Below, piece by piece: positions 37,192 to 46,060 of a stretch of 64,000 nt of DNA (the first letter of the stretch is position 1; each line of letters begins with the position of its first letter). The position numbers were made by a program, and so were the translations under genes. This DNA is from RGIG4079 sp045596365 (GTDB lineage Bacteria > Bacteroidota > Bacteroidia > Bacteroidales > Muribaculaceae): positions 62,001 through 126,000 of the forward strand of contig JAZOCE010000001.1 in NCBI GenBank assembly GCA_045596365.1. The letters are read 5' to 3'. Below the pieces are notes generated by a model. It was not told the DNA's origin. It made no database searches and saw only the letters and a program-made list of their open reading frames with translations.

Positions 37192-38016
37192 ATGGCAAAG
37201 AGAGAATGGGTAAAAATAAAGGATTACGAAGATATAAAATTTGAATATTATCAAGGAATTGCAAAAATAACAATAAATCGTCCTCATGTGTATAATGCAT
37301 TTCGTCCACAAACCAATAAGGAAATGCTTGATGCAATGGCTTATTGCAGAGAATGTAATGACATTGGAGTAATTATACTTACTGGAATAGGCGATAAAGC
37401 TTTTTGCTCAGGTGGAGACCAAAAAGTAAAAGGCATAGGTGGTTACATTGATGAAAACGGTGTACCTCGTCTTAATGTATTAGATCTACATAAGGCAATC
37501 CGATCAATTCCTAAACCTGTAATTGCAATGGTTAATGGATATGCAATCGGTGGCGGACATGTTTTACATGTTGTGTGTGATTTAACAATTGCCTCAGAAA
37601 ATGCACGATTTGGCCAAACCGGTCCTAAAGTTGGCAGTTTTGATGCGGGTTTTGGCTCATCATATTTGGCACGATGTGTAGGTCAAAAAAAAGCGCGTGA
37701 AATTTGGTTTTTATGTCGCCAATATACTGCTCATGAAGCAGAAGAAATGGGAATGATCAATAAGGTTGTTCCATTTGACAAACTTGAGGACGAGACAGTA
37801 GAGTGGTGCCAAACAATTTTACAGCGCAGTCCCATGGCAGTGCGTATGATTAAACGTGCTTTGAATGCAGAACTTGACGGACAACGCGGAATGATGGAAT
37901 TTGCCGGAGACGCAACGTTGATGTATTATTTAATGGAAGAAGCACAAGAAGGGAAAAATGCATTTTTAGAAAAACGAAATCCTAACTTCCAAAAATTCCC
38001 CAAATTCCCTGGTTAA
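37192..38016 (+). CDS. menB: 1,4-dihydroxy-2-naphthoyl-CoA synthase
   Basis: MenB closes the naphthoate ring by a Dieckmann-type reaction. The 274-residue crotonase-fold protein shows GIGDKAFCSGGDQKVKG, GGGHVLHVVCDLTIAS, GQTGPKVGSFDAGFGSSYL and the C-terminal EGKNAFLEKRNPNF typical of MenB. It follows menD by 3 bases. Confidence 0.96.
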   Translation: MAKREWVKIKDYEDIKFEYYQGIAKITINRPHVYNAFRPQTNKEMLDAMAYCRECNDIGVIILTGIGDKAFCSGGDQKVKGIGGYIDENGVPRLNVLDLHKAIRSIPKPVIAMVNGYAIGGGHVLHVVCDLTIASENARFGQTGPKVGSFDAGFGSSYLARCVGQKKAREIWFLCRQYTAHEAEEMGMINKVVPFDKLEDETVEWCQTILQRSPMAVRMIKRALNAELDGQRGMMEFAGDATLMYYLMEEAQEGKNAFLEKRNPNFQKFPKFPG

Positions 38017-38017
38017 A

Positions 38018-39073
38018 ATGATTAAGGCAGCATATTGCAAATATAAACTTATATTTCATCAACGGGCGATTACATCCCGAGAAGTAATGACTACAAAAGA
38101 AACCTATTTCATTAAAGTTTGGAATAATGAAAATCCAAACATCATCGGAATAGGGGAATGTGCATTATTTCGTGGACTTAGTCATGAAGATTCTAATGAC
38201 TATGAAAAAATATTAGCAAATGTATGTCGTAATATATCAAGCTATAAAAGTTCAGACTATAAAAAATATAGTTCAATCATATTTGGTGTTGAAACTGCAT
38301 TAAATGATTTAAAAAATAACGGAGAACGAGTGATTTTCTCGTCGGAATGGATTAATGGTCATAAAGATATTAAAATAAATGGGCTCATTTGGATGGGTTC
38401 ATTTGATCAAATGTATGATAGAATTAATGATAAATTAAATGCTGGCTTTCGGTGCTTAAAATTAAAAATTGGAGGTATTGATTTTGAAAAAGAGATTAAA
38501 TTAATACAGTATATAAGATCAAAGTTCCCACCTGAAATTATAGAATTGCGACTTGATGCAAATGGTGCATTTTCGCCAGATGATGCACTTATGAAATTAA
38601 ATCTATTATCTAAATATACAATACATTCGATTGAACAACCGATAAAGCCCGGACAATGGAATTTATTGGCAAAATTATGTCGCGACACTCCAATTCCAAT
38701 TGCATTAGATGAAGAGTTAATAGGGATTAATGATTTTAATCAAAAAGAATCATTATTAAATGAGATTGATCCTCAATACATCATTCTTAAACCCGCATTG
38801 TGTGGAGGTTTCTCAGGAGCTGATGAATGGATTGCGTTAGCACATAAATCTAACATTGGTTGGTGGGCGACTTCTGCTCTTGAGTCAAATATAGGACTGA
38901 ATGCAATTGCTCAATGGATATCTACATATGATTTCAAACTCCCACAAGGGTTGGGGACTGGGCAATTGTATACTAACAATTTTTGTTCCCCTCTTGTTCA
39001 AAAAAGAGATGTATTACATTATAATCCAGCATCGCAATGGGAAATACCACCATTAAATTGGATAATGCCATAA
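38018..39073 (+). CDS. menC: o-Succinylbenzoate synthase
   Basis: MenC dehydrates SHCHC to o-succinylbenzoate. The 351-residue enolase-superfamily protein has the catalytic Lys in CLKLKIGG, metal ligands in LRLDANGAF, SIEQPI and IALDEEL, and the second Lys in ILKPALCGG. The start ATG is 1 base after the menB stop. Its last 37 bases overlap menE in another frame, an unusually long overlap. Confidence 0.94.
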   Translation: MIKAAYCKYKLIFHQRAITSREVMTTKETYFIKVWNNENPNIIGIGECALFRGLSHEDSNDYEKILANVCRNISSYKSSDYKKYSSIIFGVETALNDLKNNGERVIFSSEWINGHKDIKINGLIWMGSFDQMYDRINDKLNAGFRCLKLKIGGIDFEKEIKLIQYIRSKFPPEIIELRLDANGAFSPDDALMKLNLLSKYTIHSIEQPIKPGQWNLLAKLCRDTPIPIALDEELIGINDFNQKESLLNEIDPQYIILKPALCGGFSGADEWIALAHKSNIGWWATSALESNIGLNAIAQWISTYDFKLPQGLGTGQLYTNNFCSPLVQKRDVLHYNPASQWEIPPLNWIMP

Positions 39074-40026
39074 TTTACTATGCCGATGATTCGGTTAATT
39101 TTTTTTTAGAGGAATGGTATAATGAAAAGGATTATATCATCGCTCACACATCTGGGTCCACTGGAGCACCTAAAAATATATGTCTTTCAAAAAGTGATAT
39201 GATAAAATCGGCAATTGCAACATGTAAATATTTTGGAATAACCGAAAAATCTAAATTGCTTTTACCTTTGTCGCCCAATTATATAGCAGGAAAAATGATG
39301 ATTGTTCGAGCTATTATTTCTGGAGCTGAAATATTTATAGAAACACCTAGCAATAATCCAATAAAAAAAGACTATGGCGTAATCGATTTAGTCCCTATTG
39401 TTCCGTCTCAAATTAGCTCACTAATACAATCACCATATACAAAAAACATCAAAAACGTAATAATTGGAGGTGGAGCAATACCAATAAATCTCGAAAAAGA
39501 GGTAATAAAATCACGTTTAAACTGCTATGCTACATATGGGATGACAGAAACTTGTAGTCATATTGCGCTACGAAAAATAATTGACGGGAATGAGCTCTAT
39601 GAAAGTTTACCCGGATATAGCTATAATGTGGATAATCGTCAATGTTTAATGGTATATGCTCCAGGGTTTACATTTAAGAAAATTATAACTAATGACATTG
39701 TAGAATTAGTTGATAGCACCCATTTTAAATGGATAGGTAGGTGGGATAATGTTATAAATAGTGGAGGTATTAAAATATTTCCAGAGGAGATTGAAAAGTT
39801 ATTGTCCAATATAATACATGTTCCATTTTATATTACATCAACATCTGACGAAAAATGGGGAGAGGTAGTAACATTATATATTGAAAGCACCAATATTAAT
39901 ATTAGCAGATTAACTGCAGATATTAAGAAGGTGCTTAGAAATCATTTCTATATACCTAAAAGAATTATTCCTGTTAAAAGATTTAATCGTACAAGTTCCG
40001 GTAAGATAATAAGGACAAAACTTTAA
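39037..40026 (+). CDS. menE: o-Succinylbenzoate-CoA ligase (compact form)
   Basis: MenE activates o-succinylbenzoate with ATP and CoA. The 329-residue product keeps the core motifs of the ANL family: HTSGSTGAPK, YGMTETCSH, GRWDNVINSGGIKI and the C-terminal catalytic lysine in SSGKIIRTKL. It lacks about 100 residues of the N-terminal region found in E. coli or Bacillus enzymes; short forms of this kind are, as I recall, usual for Bacteroidota. It ends the men operon; menH and a thioesterase are not in this window. Confidence 0.9.
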   Translation: MGNTTIKLDNAIIYYADDSVNFFLEEWYNEKDYIIAHTSGSTGAPKNICLSKSDMIKSAIATCKYFGITEKSKLLLPLSPNYIAGKMMIVRAIISGAEIFIETPSNNPIKKDYGVIDLVPIVPSQISSLIQSPYTKNIKNVIIGGGAIPINLEKEVIKSRLNCYATYGMTETCSHIALRKIIDGNELYESLPGYSYNVDNRQCLMVYAPGFTFKKIITNDIVELVDSTHFKWIGRWDNVINSGGIKIFPEEIEKLLSNIIHVPFYITSTSDEKWGEVVTLYIESTNINISRLTADIKKVLRNHFYIPKRIIPVKRFNRTSSGKIIRTKL

Positions 40027-40721
40027 CCAAATTTAGAAATCTTACGTAACATTTGTTCATTAATTATCTTTATTCTGCGACCATCTACTGCAATTATCTT
40101 CTCGTTAACAAAACTTGTCAACGTACGAATTGCATTTGAAGTTGTCATATTAGATAGATTTGCTAAATCTTCTCTTGCCATATATATGCGCAATGTAGAT
40201 TCATCATCTTCATATCCATAACTGTCTTTTAATATAATTAGCGCTTCTGCCAAACGTCCACGAATATGTTTTTGTGTAAGATTAACGATTTTTTCGTCTG
40301 AGCCACCTAAATTACGCGATAATTCATGTATAAAAAACCACGCTAAATTAATATTTTTGTGTATTATATCCTCAACTAATTTTAACGGAACTGCTCCTAT
40401 AGTTGATGGCTCAAATGCCGCTGCGCTTGATACATATCGCTCTTTAGCAAAATACGCACGATAGCCAAAGTACTGGACAGGTCTATGCAATCGCAAAATT
40501 TGCTGACGACCACCAATTCCATCTTTAAATTTTTTTACTTTACCGTTTAATAAACACCATAAGAATTCTGGGGATTCTCCTTCTGCGTATATTATTTGGT
40601 TTTTCTTAAATTCATGTATTATAAAGTTATCGATAACGAGTCGTTTCTCCTCATTATCTAAAATAGACCAAATTTCTGCGAGATCCTCACTTATTACTTG
40701 CTCAAGAGTACTCTTTATCAT
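40023..40721 (-). CDS. Crp/Fnr family transcriptional regulator
   Basis: The 232-residue product has an N-terminal cyclic-nucleotide-binding-like domain (about 35-130; FKKNQIIYAEGESPEFLWCLLNGKVK) and a C-terminal winged helix (AREDLANLSNMTTSNAIRTLTSFVNEKIIAV). The cluster of cysteines of the oxygen sensor Fnr is not present; only one Cys is seen. The effector is unknown. It converges on menE with a 4-base overlap and is transcribed from its own promoter. Confidence 0.9.
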   Translation of the reverse strand: MIKSTLEQVISEDLAEIWSILDNEEKRLVIDNFIIHEFKKNQIIYAEGESPEFLWCLLNGKVKKFKDGIGGRQQILRLHRPVQYFGYRAYFAKERYVSSAAAFEPSTIGAVPLKLVEDIIHKNINLAWFFIHELSRNLGGSDEKIVNLTQKHIRGRLAEALIILKDSYGYEDDESTLRIYMAREDLANLSNMTTSNAIRTLTSFVNEKIIAVDGRRIKIINEQMLRKISKFG

Positions 40722-40750
40722 TTTATGCCTGACAAATATGTTTTATAGCA

Positions 40751-40778
40751 CAAAGGTATAAAATATCTTACAGATATT
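40751..40778 (-). promoter_or_regulatory. -7 box and inverted repeat of crp-family gene
   Basis: TACCTTTG (40751-40758, minus strand) matches TAnnTTTG and lies about 30 bases before the start codon. Just upstream of it AATATCT-tac-AGATATT (40762-40778) is a 7-bp inverted repeat, a candidate operator. Confidence 0.5.
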
Positions 40779-40829
40779 AAACCAGGTACTAAAAAAAACA
40801 TTTAAGCAGACAAAATTCCATTAGAAATA

Positions 40830-40860
40830 TTGCAAAATTGAACTTTAGAAATTAATTTTG
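40830..40860 (+). promoter_or_regulatory. Promoter of the intergenic RNA
   Basis: TTG (40830-40832), a 20-base spacer and TAATTTTG (40853-40860) match the Bacteroidota promoter consensus, with no protein-coding gene behind them on the plus strand before the terminator at 41089-41118. Confidence 0.7.
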
Positions 40861-40866
40861 TGTTAT

Positions 40867-41113
40867 AAAATAAGCAAGAGTGCTTAGATAAATGATTAAT
40901 TTAGCCACATCAAAGTTGATTGGGAAACTCATCAATTTTTATCGAAATACCGAGACAAGCTTAGCAGCCTAATGGCGGGCCCCATTCCTTTTATGGAAAG
41001 TTTTAAACTCAGGCGGATTACAAAGGACTGTGAGCGCTCAAATCCTGTCATTCGGAGTTTCATCGCATCCTTTGGTGTGGATCTTATAGAGGTAGCAAGC
41101 TACCTCTTTTTTG
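40867..41113 (+). ncRNA. Stand-alone structured RNA, possibly 6S RNA
   Basis: The segment has its own promoter and terminator and no open frame of note. By eye it folds as a rod: a 5' hairpin (40871-40886); closing stem CCACATCAAAG (40905-40915) with CTTTGGTGTGG (41070-41080), 11 bp with one G-U; an internal hairpin on the 5' side (40916-40935); a second stem of 40941-40957 with 41046-41063; and a terminal domain closed by GCCT/AGGC (40967-40970 and 41011-41014) with small hairpins. The core of about 180 bases and the stem-bubble-stem shape suit 6S RNA, the RNA polymerase decoy, but I could not match conserved 6S sequence. RNase P, tmRNA and SRP RNA signatures are absent. Confidence 0.65.
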
Positions 41114-41118
41114 TTTTC
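41089..41118 (+). terminator. Terminator of the intergenic RNA
   Basis: GAGGTAG (41089-41095), loop CAAG, CTACCTC (41100-41106), then TTTTTTGTTTT. On the minus strand no U run would follow, so it serves the plus-strand RNA. Confidence 0.9.
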
Positions 41119-41190
41119 TAATTTTTTGACCAATAAGCCCAATAAGCCATTTTTTGTCATTTAATCAACAAATAACTATACAAACAAAAA

Positions 41191-41214
41191 AATCCCACAA
41201 ATTCTTGCGGGATT
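41191..41214 (-). terminator. Terminator of ppdK
   Basis: Arms 41191-41200 and 41205-41214 give a 10-bp hairpin that pairs fully (one G-U) only on the minus strand, followed by TTTTTTTGTTTG. It lies about 25 bases after the ppdK stop. Confidence 0.85.
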
Positions 41215-41238
41215 TTTTATAAATATTTATTAAAAATA

Positions 41239-43953
41239 TTAATCTTCGATTGCAGCCTGAGCAGCAGCAACGCGAGCGATAGGTACACGGAAAGGAGAGC
41301 AACTTACGTAGTTCATGCCAAGTTTAGCACAGAACTTAACTGATGATGGTTCTCCACCATGTTCACCACAAATACCAACTTTGAGCTCTGGTTTAGTTGC
41401 ACGACCACGTTCGACACCCATGCGAACAAGTTGACCTACACCTTCTTGATCAAGTACTTCAAATGGATCTGTTTTTATAACACCATTTTCTTTATAGAAT
41501 TTCAAGAATTTAGGAGCATCATCACGAGAGAAACCAAAAGTCATTTGAGTCAAGTCATTTGTTCCGAATGAGAAGAAATCGGCAACAGTTGCAATTTGGT
41601 CAGCAACCAATGCCGCACGAGGAACCTCAATCATTGTACCAACTTTATATGCAACGGTTTTGCCTTGTTCGGCAAATACTTTTGCTGCTGTAGAATTGAT
41701 AACATCTGCTTGATTTTGGATTTCCTTAAGAGATCCTACCAACGGAATCATAATTTCAGGATATACCGCAATACCACGAGCTTGAACAGCAAGAGCTGCC
41801 TCGATAATAGCACGTGTTTGCATTTCAGTAATTTCCGGATATGTAATACCAAGACGGCAACCACGGTGTCCAAGCATTGGGTTGAATTCTTCAAGGCTAT
41901 CTACCTTAGCTTTTACTTGCTCAAGAGTTAAACCCATTTCTTCAGCGAGTTCTTTTTGAGTAGCTGTTTGATGAGGAACGAATTCATGCAATGGTGGGTC
42001 AAGTAGACGAATAGTAACACCAAATCCATCCATAGCTTCGAAAATTCCTTCAAAATCACCTCGTTGCATAGGTAATAATTTAGCAAGAGCTGTGACACGA
42101 CCTTCTTTATCCCCAGCAAGAATCATTTCACGAACTGCTTTAATGCGGTCTCCTTCAAAGAACATGTGTTCTGTGCGACAAAGTCCGATACCTTGAGCTC
42201 CGAAATAACGAGCTTGTTTTGCGTCGCGTGGTGAGTCTGCATTTGTGCGAACGAGAGTTTTGGTGAATTTTTCAGCAAGATTCATTATTGCGCCAAAATC
42301 GCCATCAAGCTCAGGATCTGTAGTTGGCACTTGACCATCATAAACTTCACCGGTTGAGCCATTTAATGAAATCCAATCACCTTCTTTATATACTTTACCA
42401 CTCATTTCGAGCGTTTTTTCTTTGTAGTCAATCTTAATTTCACCTGCACCAGAAACACAGCATTTACCCATACCTCGAGCAACAACAGCGGCATGAGATG
42501 TCATACCTCCACGCATAGTCAAGATGCCTTGAGCTACAGCCATACCACGAAGATCTTCAGGAGAAGTTTCAATGCGAACAAGAACTACTTTCTTTTTCTT
42601 TTCAGCCCATACTTCGGCTTCATCTGCAGAGAAAATAACTTGACCTGTTGCTGCACCCGGAGATGCTGGAAGACCTTTAGCTGCAATTTTTGCACGTTTT
42701 AATGCATCTTTATCAAATACCGGATGAAGAAGCTCATCAAGCTTTTGTGGCTCCATACGGAGTAGGGCAGTCTTTTCATCGATTTGTCCTGCGCGAAGAA
42801 GATCCATTGCGATTTTAACCATAGCGGCACCTGTGCGCTTACCATTACGTGTTTGCAACATCCAAAGTTTACCATCCTGAATGGTGAACTCCATGTCTTG
42901 CATATCTTTGTAGTAATCTTCAAGACGATTTGAAATCGCAATTAGTTCTGCAGCACATGTAGGCATTGATTCTTCAAGTGAAGGATATTTGCTTGCGCGT
43001 TCTTCTTCACTTATACCTTGAAGAGCAGCCCAACGACGAGAGCCTTCTGTTGTAATTTGTTGAGGAGTGCGGATACCTGCTACAACGTCTTCTCCTTGAG
43101 CATTGATTAGATATTCTCCATTAAACATATTTTCACCTGTAGCAGCATCACGGCTAAATGCTACACCTGTAGCAGAATTGTCTCCCATGTTGCCATACAC
43201 CATTGCTTGAACATTAACCGCAGTTCCCCATTCTTCTGGTATTTGGTTCATGCGGCGATAAAGAATAGCACGTTCATTCATCCAACTATCAAATACTGCA
43301 CAGATACCTCCCCAAAGTTGCTCCCATGCGCTATCCGGGAAATCTTTGCCTGTGAAATCTTTTACAGCTACTTTAAAATGTTTTACAAGGTTTTTAAGGT
43401 CGTCAACGTCAAGTTCTGTATCAAGTTTTACGCCTTTATCTTCCTTAACTTTTTCCATTATTTCTTCAAATGGATCAATGTCTTCTTTGCTCTTTGGTTT
43501 CATGCCAAGAACAACATCTCCATACATTTGAACGAAACGGCGGTAACTATCCCATGCAAATCGAGGATTTCCACTCTTTTCTGCTAATGATGCAACAGTA
43601 GCATCATTCATACCTAAGTTTAGAACTGTATCCATCATACCAGGCATTGATGCACGTGCACCAGAACGAACTGATACCAATAATGGATTTGCAGGATTAT
43701 CAAAATTTTTACCAGTAAGTTTTTCTACGTGAGCAATAGCAGCTTCAACTTCTTTTTTGATTAGTGCGACAACGGCTTCGCGACCTTTTTGGGTATATTC
43801 AGTACACACTTCTGTTGTGATTGTAAAGCCTGGAGGAACAGGCATACCCAACAGATTCATTTCAGCAAGATTTGCACCTTTACCACCAAGTAGATTTCTC
43901 ATGGTAGCATTACCCTCGGCTTTTCCATCACCGAATGTATAAACTCTTTTCAT
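41239..43953 (-). CDS. ppdK: Pyruvate phosphate dikinase
   Basis: PPDK interconverts pyruvate, ATP and phosphate with PEP, AMP and pyrophosphate. The 904-residue product has the N-terminal ATP-grasp part (LLGGKGANLAEMNLLGMPVPPGF; VSVRSGARASMPGMMDTVLN), the swivelling phosphohistidine domain (GGMTSHAAV, His487) and the C-terminal PEP/pyruvate barrel (GICGEHGGEPSSVKFCAKLG; SCSPFRVPIARVAAAQA). Full length and all motifs are intact. In Bacteroidales it is a central glycolytic/gluconeogenic enzyme. It is monocistronic, between two terminated or divergent units. Confidence 0.98.
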   Translation of the reverse strand: MKRVYTFGDGKAEGNATMRNLLGGKGANLAEMNLLGMPVPPGFTITTEVCTEYTQKGREAVVALIKKEVEAAIAHVEKLTGKNFDNPANPLLVSVRSGARASMPGMMDTVLNLGMNDATVASLAEKSGNPRFAWDSYRRFVQMYGDVVLGMKPKSKEDIDPFEEIMEKVKEDKGVKLDTELDVDDLKNLVKHFKVAVKDFTGKDFPDSAWEQLWGGICAVFDSWMNERAILYRRMNQIPEEWGTAVNVQAMVYGNMGDNSATGVAFSRDAATGENMFNGEYLINAQGEDVVAGIRTPQQITTEGSRRWAALQGISEEERASKYPSLEESMPTCAAELIAISNRLEDYYKDMQDMEFTIQDGKLWMLQTRNGKRTGAAMVKIAMDLLRAGQIDEKTALLRMEPQKLDELLHPVFDKDALKRAKIAAKGLPASPGAATGQVIFSADEAEVWAEKKKKVVLVRIETSPEDLRGMAVAQGILTMRGGMTSHAAVVARGMGKCCVSGAGEIKIDYKEKTLEMSGKVYKEGDWISLNGSTGEVYDGQVPTTDPELDGDFGAIMNLAEKFTKTLVRTNADSPRDAKQARYFGAQGIGLCRTEHMFFEGDRIKAVREMILAGDKEGRVTALAKLLPMQRGDFEGIFEAMDGFGVTIRLLDPPLHEFVPHQTATQKELAEEMGLTLEQVKAKVDSLEEFNPMLGHRGCRLGITYPEITEMQTRAIIEAALAVQARGIAVYPEIMIPLVGSLKEIQNQADVINSTAAKVFAEQGKTVAYKVGTMIEVPRAALVADQIATVADFFSFGTNDLTQMTFGFSRDDAPKFLKFYKENGVIKTDPFEVLDQEGVGQLVRMGVERGRATKPELKVGICGEHGGEPSSVKFCAKLGMNYVSCSPFRVPIARVAAAQAAIED

Positions 43954-44021
43954 TAGCGGGTTGTGTTAATTAAGTTATTATGTAAAATGTGAATTAAATC
44001 AAAATATCAAGGAGAGTAGTG

Positions 44022-44029
44022 CAAATATA
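44022..44029 (-). promoter_or_regulatory. Candidate -7 box of ppdK
   Basis: TATATTTG on the minus strand, about 70 bases before the ppdK start. No -33 partner is evident. Confidence 0.45.
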
Positions 44030-44102
44030 AGATATAAAAACGAGACGTGAAATTATTTTAAAAGAAATTGTTAGAAAAGGTGCTTTTTTTCGCATAATTG
44101 TG

Positions 44103-44110
44103 TAGCTTTG
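44103..44110 (+). promoter_or_regulatory. Candidate -7 box of rlmD
   Basis: TAGCTTTG, 26 bases before the TTG start codon of rlmD; no clear -33 element. It is divergent from the ppdK box 75 bases away. Confidence 0.5.
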
Positions 44111-44135
44111 CAGTAAATATTAAATTATAATACAA

Positions 44136-45548
44136 TTGGCACGTAAACGTAAAAACCTCCCTACATTAGAAAATGTAGAAATTATAGATGTTGTTGCTGA
44201 AGGCAATAGTATTGCAAGAGTTGACGATATGGTTGTATTTATTCCATATGGAGCTCCCGGAGATATAGTTAATATAAAGATTAGTAAAAAGAAAAAATCT
44301 TTTGCTGAGGGATATATAACTTCTTTTCAAAAACAATCTGATATTCGAAAAGAGCCAAAATGTGAACATTTTGGGATATGTGGAGGTTGTCGTTGGCAAC
44401 ATTTACCCTATGAATATCAGTTAAAATACAAGCAACAGCAAGTAAAAGATGCACTTGAACGAATTGCAAAAGTTGAAATTCCTGAAATTAAACCAATTCT
44501 TAGATCCAAAAATATTTGGGAATATCGCAATAAAATGGAATACACGTTTTCAAACAAAATGTGGTTGACTTTTGAACAAATAAAAAATGAAGATTCATTT
44601 GCAGATCGAAATGCAGTAGGATTTCATATATCAGGAGCTTTTGATAAAGTCTTAGATATAAAAAGATGCTACTTACAAGATGATTTTGGAAATCAATTAA
44701 GGCTTTTTATCAAAGAATATGGAAAAAAGCACGAATACACATTTTATGATTTGAAAGCTCAGCAAGGGCTATTGAGAACTTTAATGATTCGTATTGCTTC
44801 AACAGGAGAGATTATGGCTGTCATAGTCTTTGGTGAAAATGACGATAAAAAAATTAATTTATTACTTAAAGCTGTTGCTGATAAATTTCCACAGATAACA
44901 TCTTTACTATATGTGATAAATTTAAAGGCAAACGACACCATCTCAGATCAAGAAATTATTACATATAGAGGTAAAGATTATATTGAAGAAGAGATGGAAG
45001 GTTTACGATTTAGAGTAGGGGCTAAATCGTTTTACCAAACAAACTCGCATCAAGCATATGAATTGTATAAAGTAACACGTACTTTTGCTGAATTGACAGG
45101 GGATGAACTTGTATATGATTTATATACAGGAACTGGAACAATTGCTAACTTTGTAGCAAAACAGGCAAAGCGAGTAATTGGCATTGAATACGTCCCAGAA
45201 GCTATTGAGGATGCAAAACTCAATTCATCAATAAATGACATTGACAACACTTTATTTTATGCTGGTGATATGAAGGATGTGCTAACTAATGAGTTCATTA
45301 ATAAACATGGGCATCCGGATGTTGTGATTGTAGATCCGCCTCGAGCAGGAATGCATCCTGATGTAGTTGATGTAATCTTAAATGCATCGCCAAAACGCAT
45401 TGTTTACGTAAGTTGCAATCCTGCGACACAAGCTAGAGACTTAGCAATATTAGATAGCAAGTATACCGTTAAAGCTATACAGCCTGTTGATATGTTTCCA
45501 CATACACATCATGTTGAAAATGTCATAAAACTTACATTAAGGAATTAA
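44136..45548 (+). CDS. rlmD: 23S rRNA (uracil-5-)-methyltransferase, RumA/RlmD type, TTG start
   Basis: This SAM-dependent enzyme makes 5-methyluridine in 23S rRNA. The 470-residue product has an N-terminal TRAM domain (residues 8-65), the [4Fe-4S] cysteines Cys76, Cys82 and Cys85 (CEHFGICGGC), SAM motifs (DLYTGTGTIANFVAKQAKRV), and the catalytic Cys in VYVSCNPATQARDL. The start is TTG at 44136: the sequence MARKRKNLPTLENV begins there, an in-frame stop lies 15 bases upstream and no ATG intervenes. It overlaps the convergent CYTH gene by 12 bases. Confidence 0.93.
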   Translation: MARKRKNLPTLENVEIIDVVAEGNSIARVDDMVVFIPYGAPGDIVNIKISKKKKSFAEGYITSFQKQSDIRKEPKCEHFGICGGCRWQHLPYEYQLKYKQQQVKDALERIAKVEIPEIKPILRSKNIWEYRNKMEYTFSNKMWLTFEQIKNEDSFADRNAVGFHISGAFDKVLDIKRCYLQDDFGNQLRLFIKEYGKKHEYTFYDLKAQQGLLRTLMIRIASTGEIMAVIVFGENDDKKINLLLKAVADKFPQITSLLYVINLKANDTISDQEIITYRGKDYIEEEMEGLRFRVGAKSFYQTNSHQAYELYKVTRTFAELTGDELVYDLYTGTGTIANFVAKQAKRVIGIEYVPEAIEDAKLNSSINDIDNTLFYAGDMKDVLTNEFINKHGHPDVVIVDPPRAGMHPDVVDVILNASPKRIVYVSCNPATQARDLAILDSKYTVKAIQPVDMFPHTHHVENVIKLTLRN

Positions 45549-45992
45549 GGCTAAAGTGGAGTTATAATAGATTGGATTACCTGTTACTTCTTCGCCAACA
45601 AAAACAGGGATAGGGAATATTTCATCATCTTCCTTTAACTCTATTTCTGCGATTACCAAACCAGCATGTGAGCCCAAGAATTCATCAATTTCCCATTTAT
45701 ATCCACAATGATTTAAATAGTACCTTCTCTTTTCAATTAGATTTCCTTTAGTGATATTATCTAACATTTCACAAGCGTCACTATATGGAATTTTATATTC
45801 CCATTCATTTCTCGTTATTCCGATAGTTATTCCTTTTATAGTTATAAAAGCCTCTTTATCTATAATCCGAATTCTTATCGTTGATTCTTTATCGGTAGAA
45901 ATATAACCTTGCTTAATATAACTACACTCATAAGCTAATGTTTTATATACATCATTAATTACTATGTATTTTCGTTCTATTTCCTTTGCCAT
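45537..45992 (-). CDS. CYTH domain protein (class IV adenylate cyclase/triphosphatase-like)
   Basis: The 151-residue product starts MAKEIERKYIV, the EIERK signature (ExExK motif) of the CYTH superfamily, and continues with RIRIIDKEAFITIKG and WEIDEFLGSHAGLVIAEIEL, which supply the remaining charged tunnel residues. Most bacterial members are inorganic or nucleoside triphosphatases; adenylate cyclase activity is not indicated by the sequence. It converges on rlmD and faces a DUF5686 gene across a shared promoter region. Confidence 0.9.
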   Translation of the reverse strand: MAKEIERKYIVINDVYKTLAYECSYIKQGYISTDKESTIRIRIIDKEAFITIKGITIGITRNEWEYKIPYSDACEMLDNITKGNLIEKRRYYLNHCGYKWEIDEFLGSHAGLVIAEIELKEDDEIFPIPVFVGEEVTGNPIYYNSTLALIP

Positions 45993-46060
45993 GATGATAA
46001 TTGGGAATAAATCTAATTTCGTTAATCTTTATCCAATTAAAAATTAATATAAATCAAATG

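Noticed and set aside
40867..41113. tmRNA, RNase P RNA or SRP RNA for the intergenic transcript
   Set aside because: The transcript is too short for tmRNA and RNase P RNA, the conserved P4 and tRNA-like sequences are absent, and the GGAA/AGCAGCC helix 8 of SRP RNA cannot be formed (only an isolated AGCAGCC is seen).
41131..41160. Direct repeat CAATAAGCC (twice) near the RNA terminator
   Set aside because: Two 9-base copies at low complexity, with no sign of an array or insertion.
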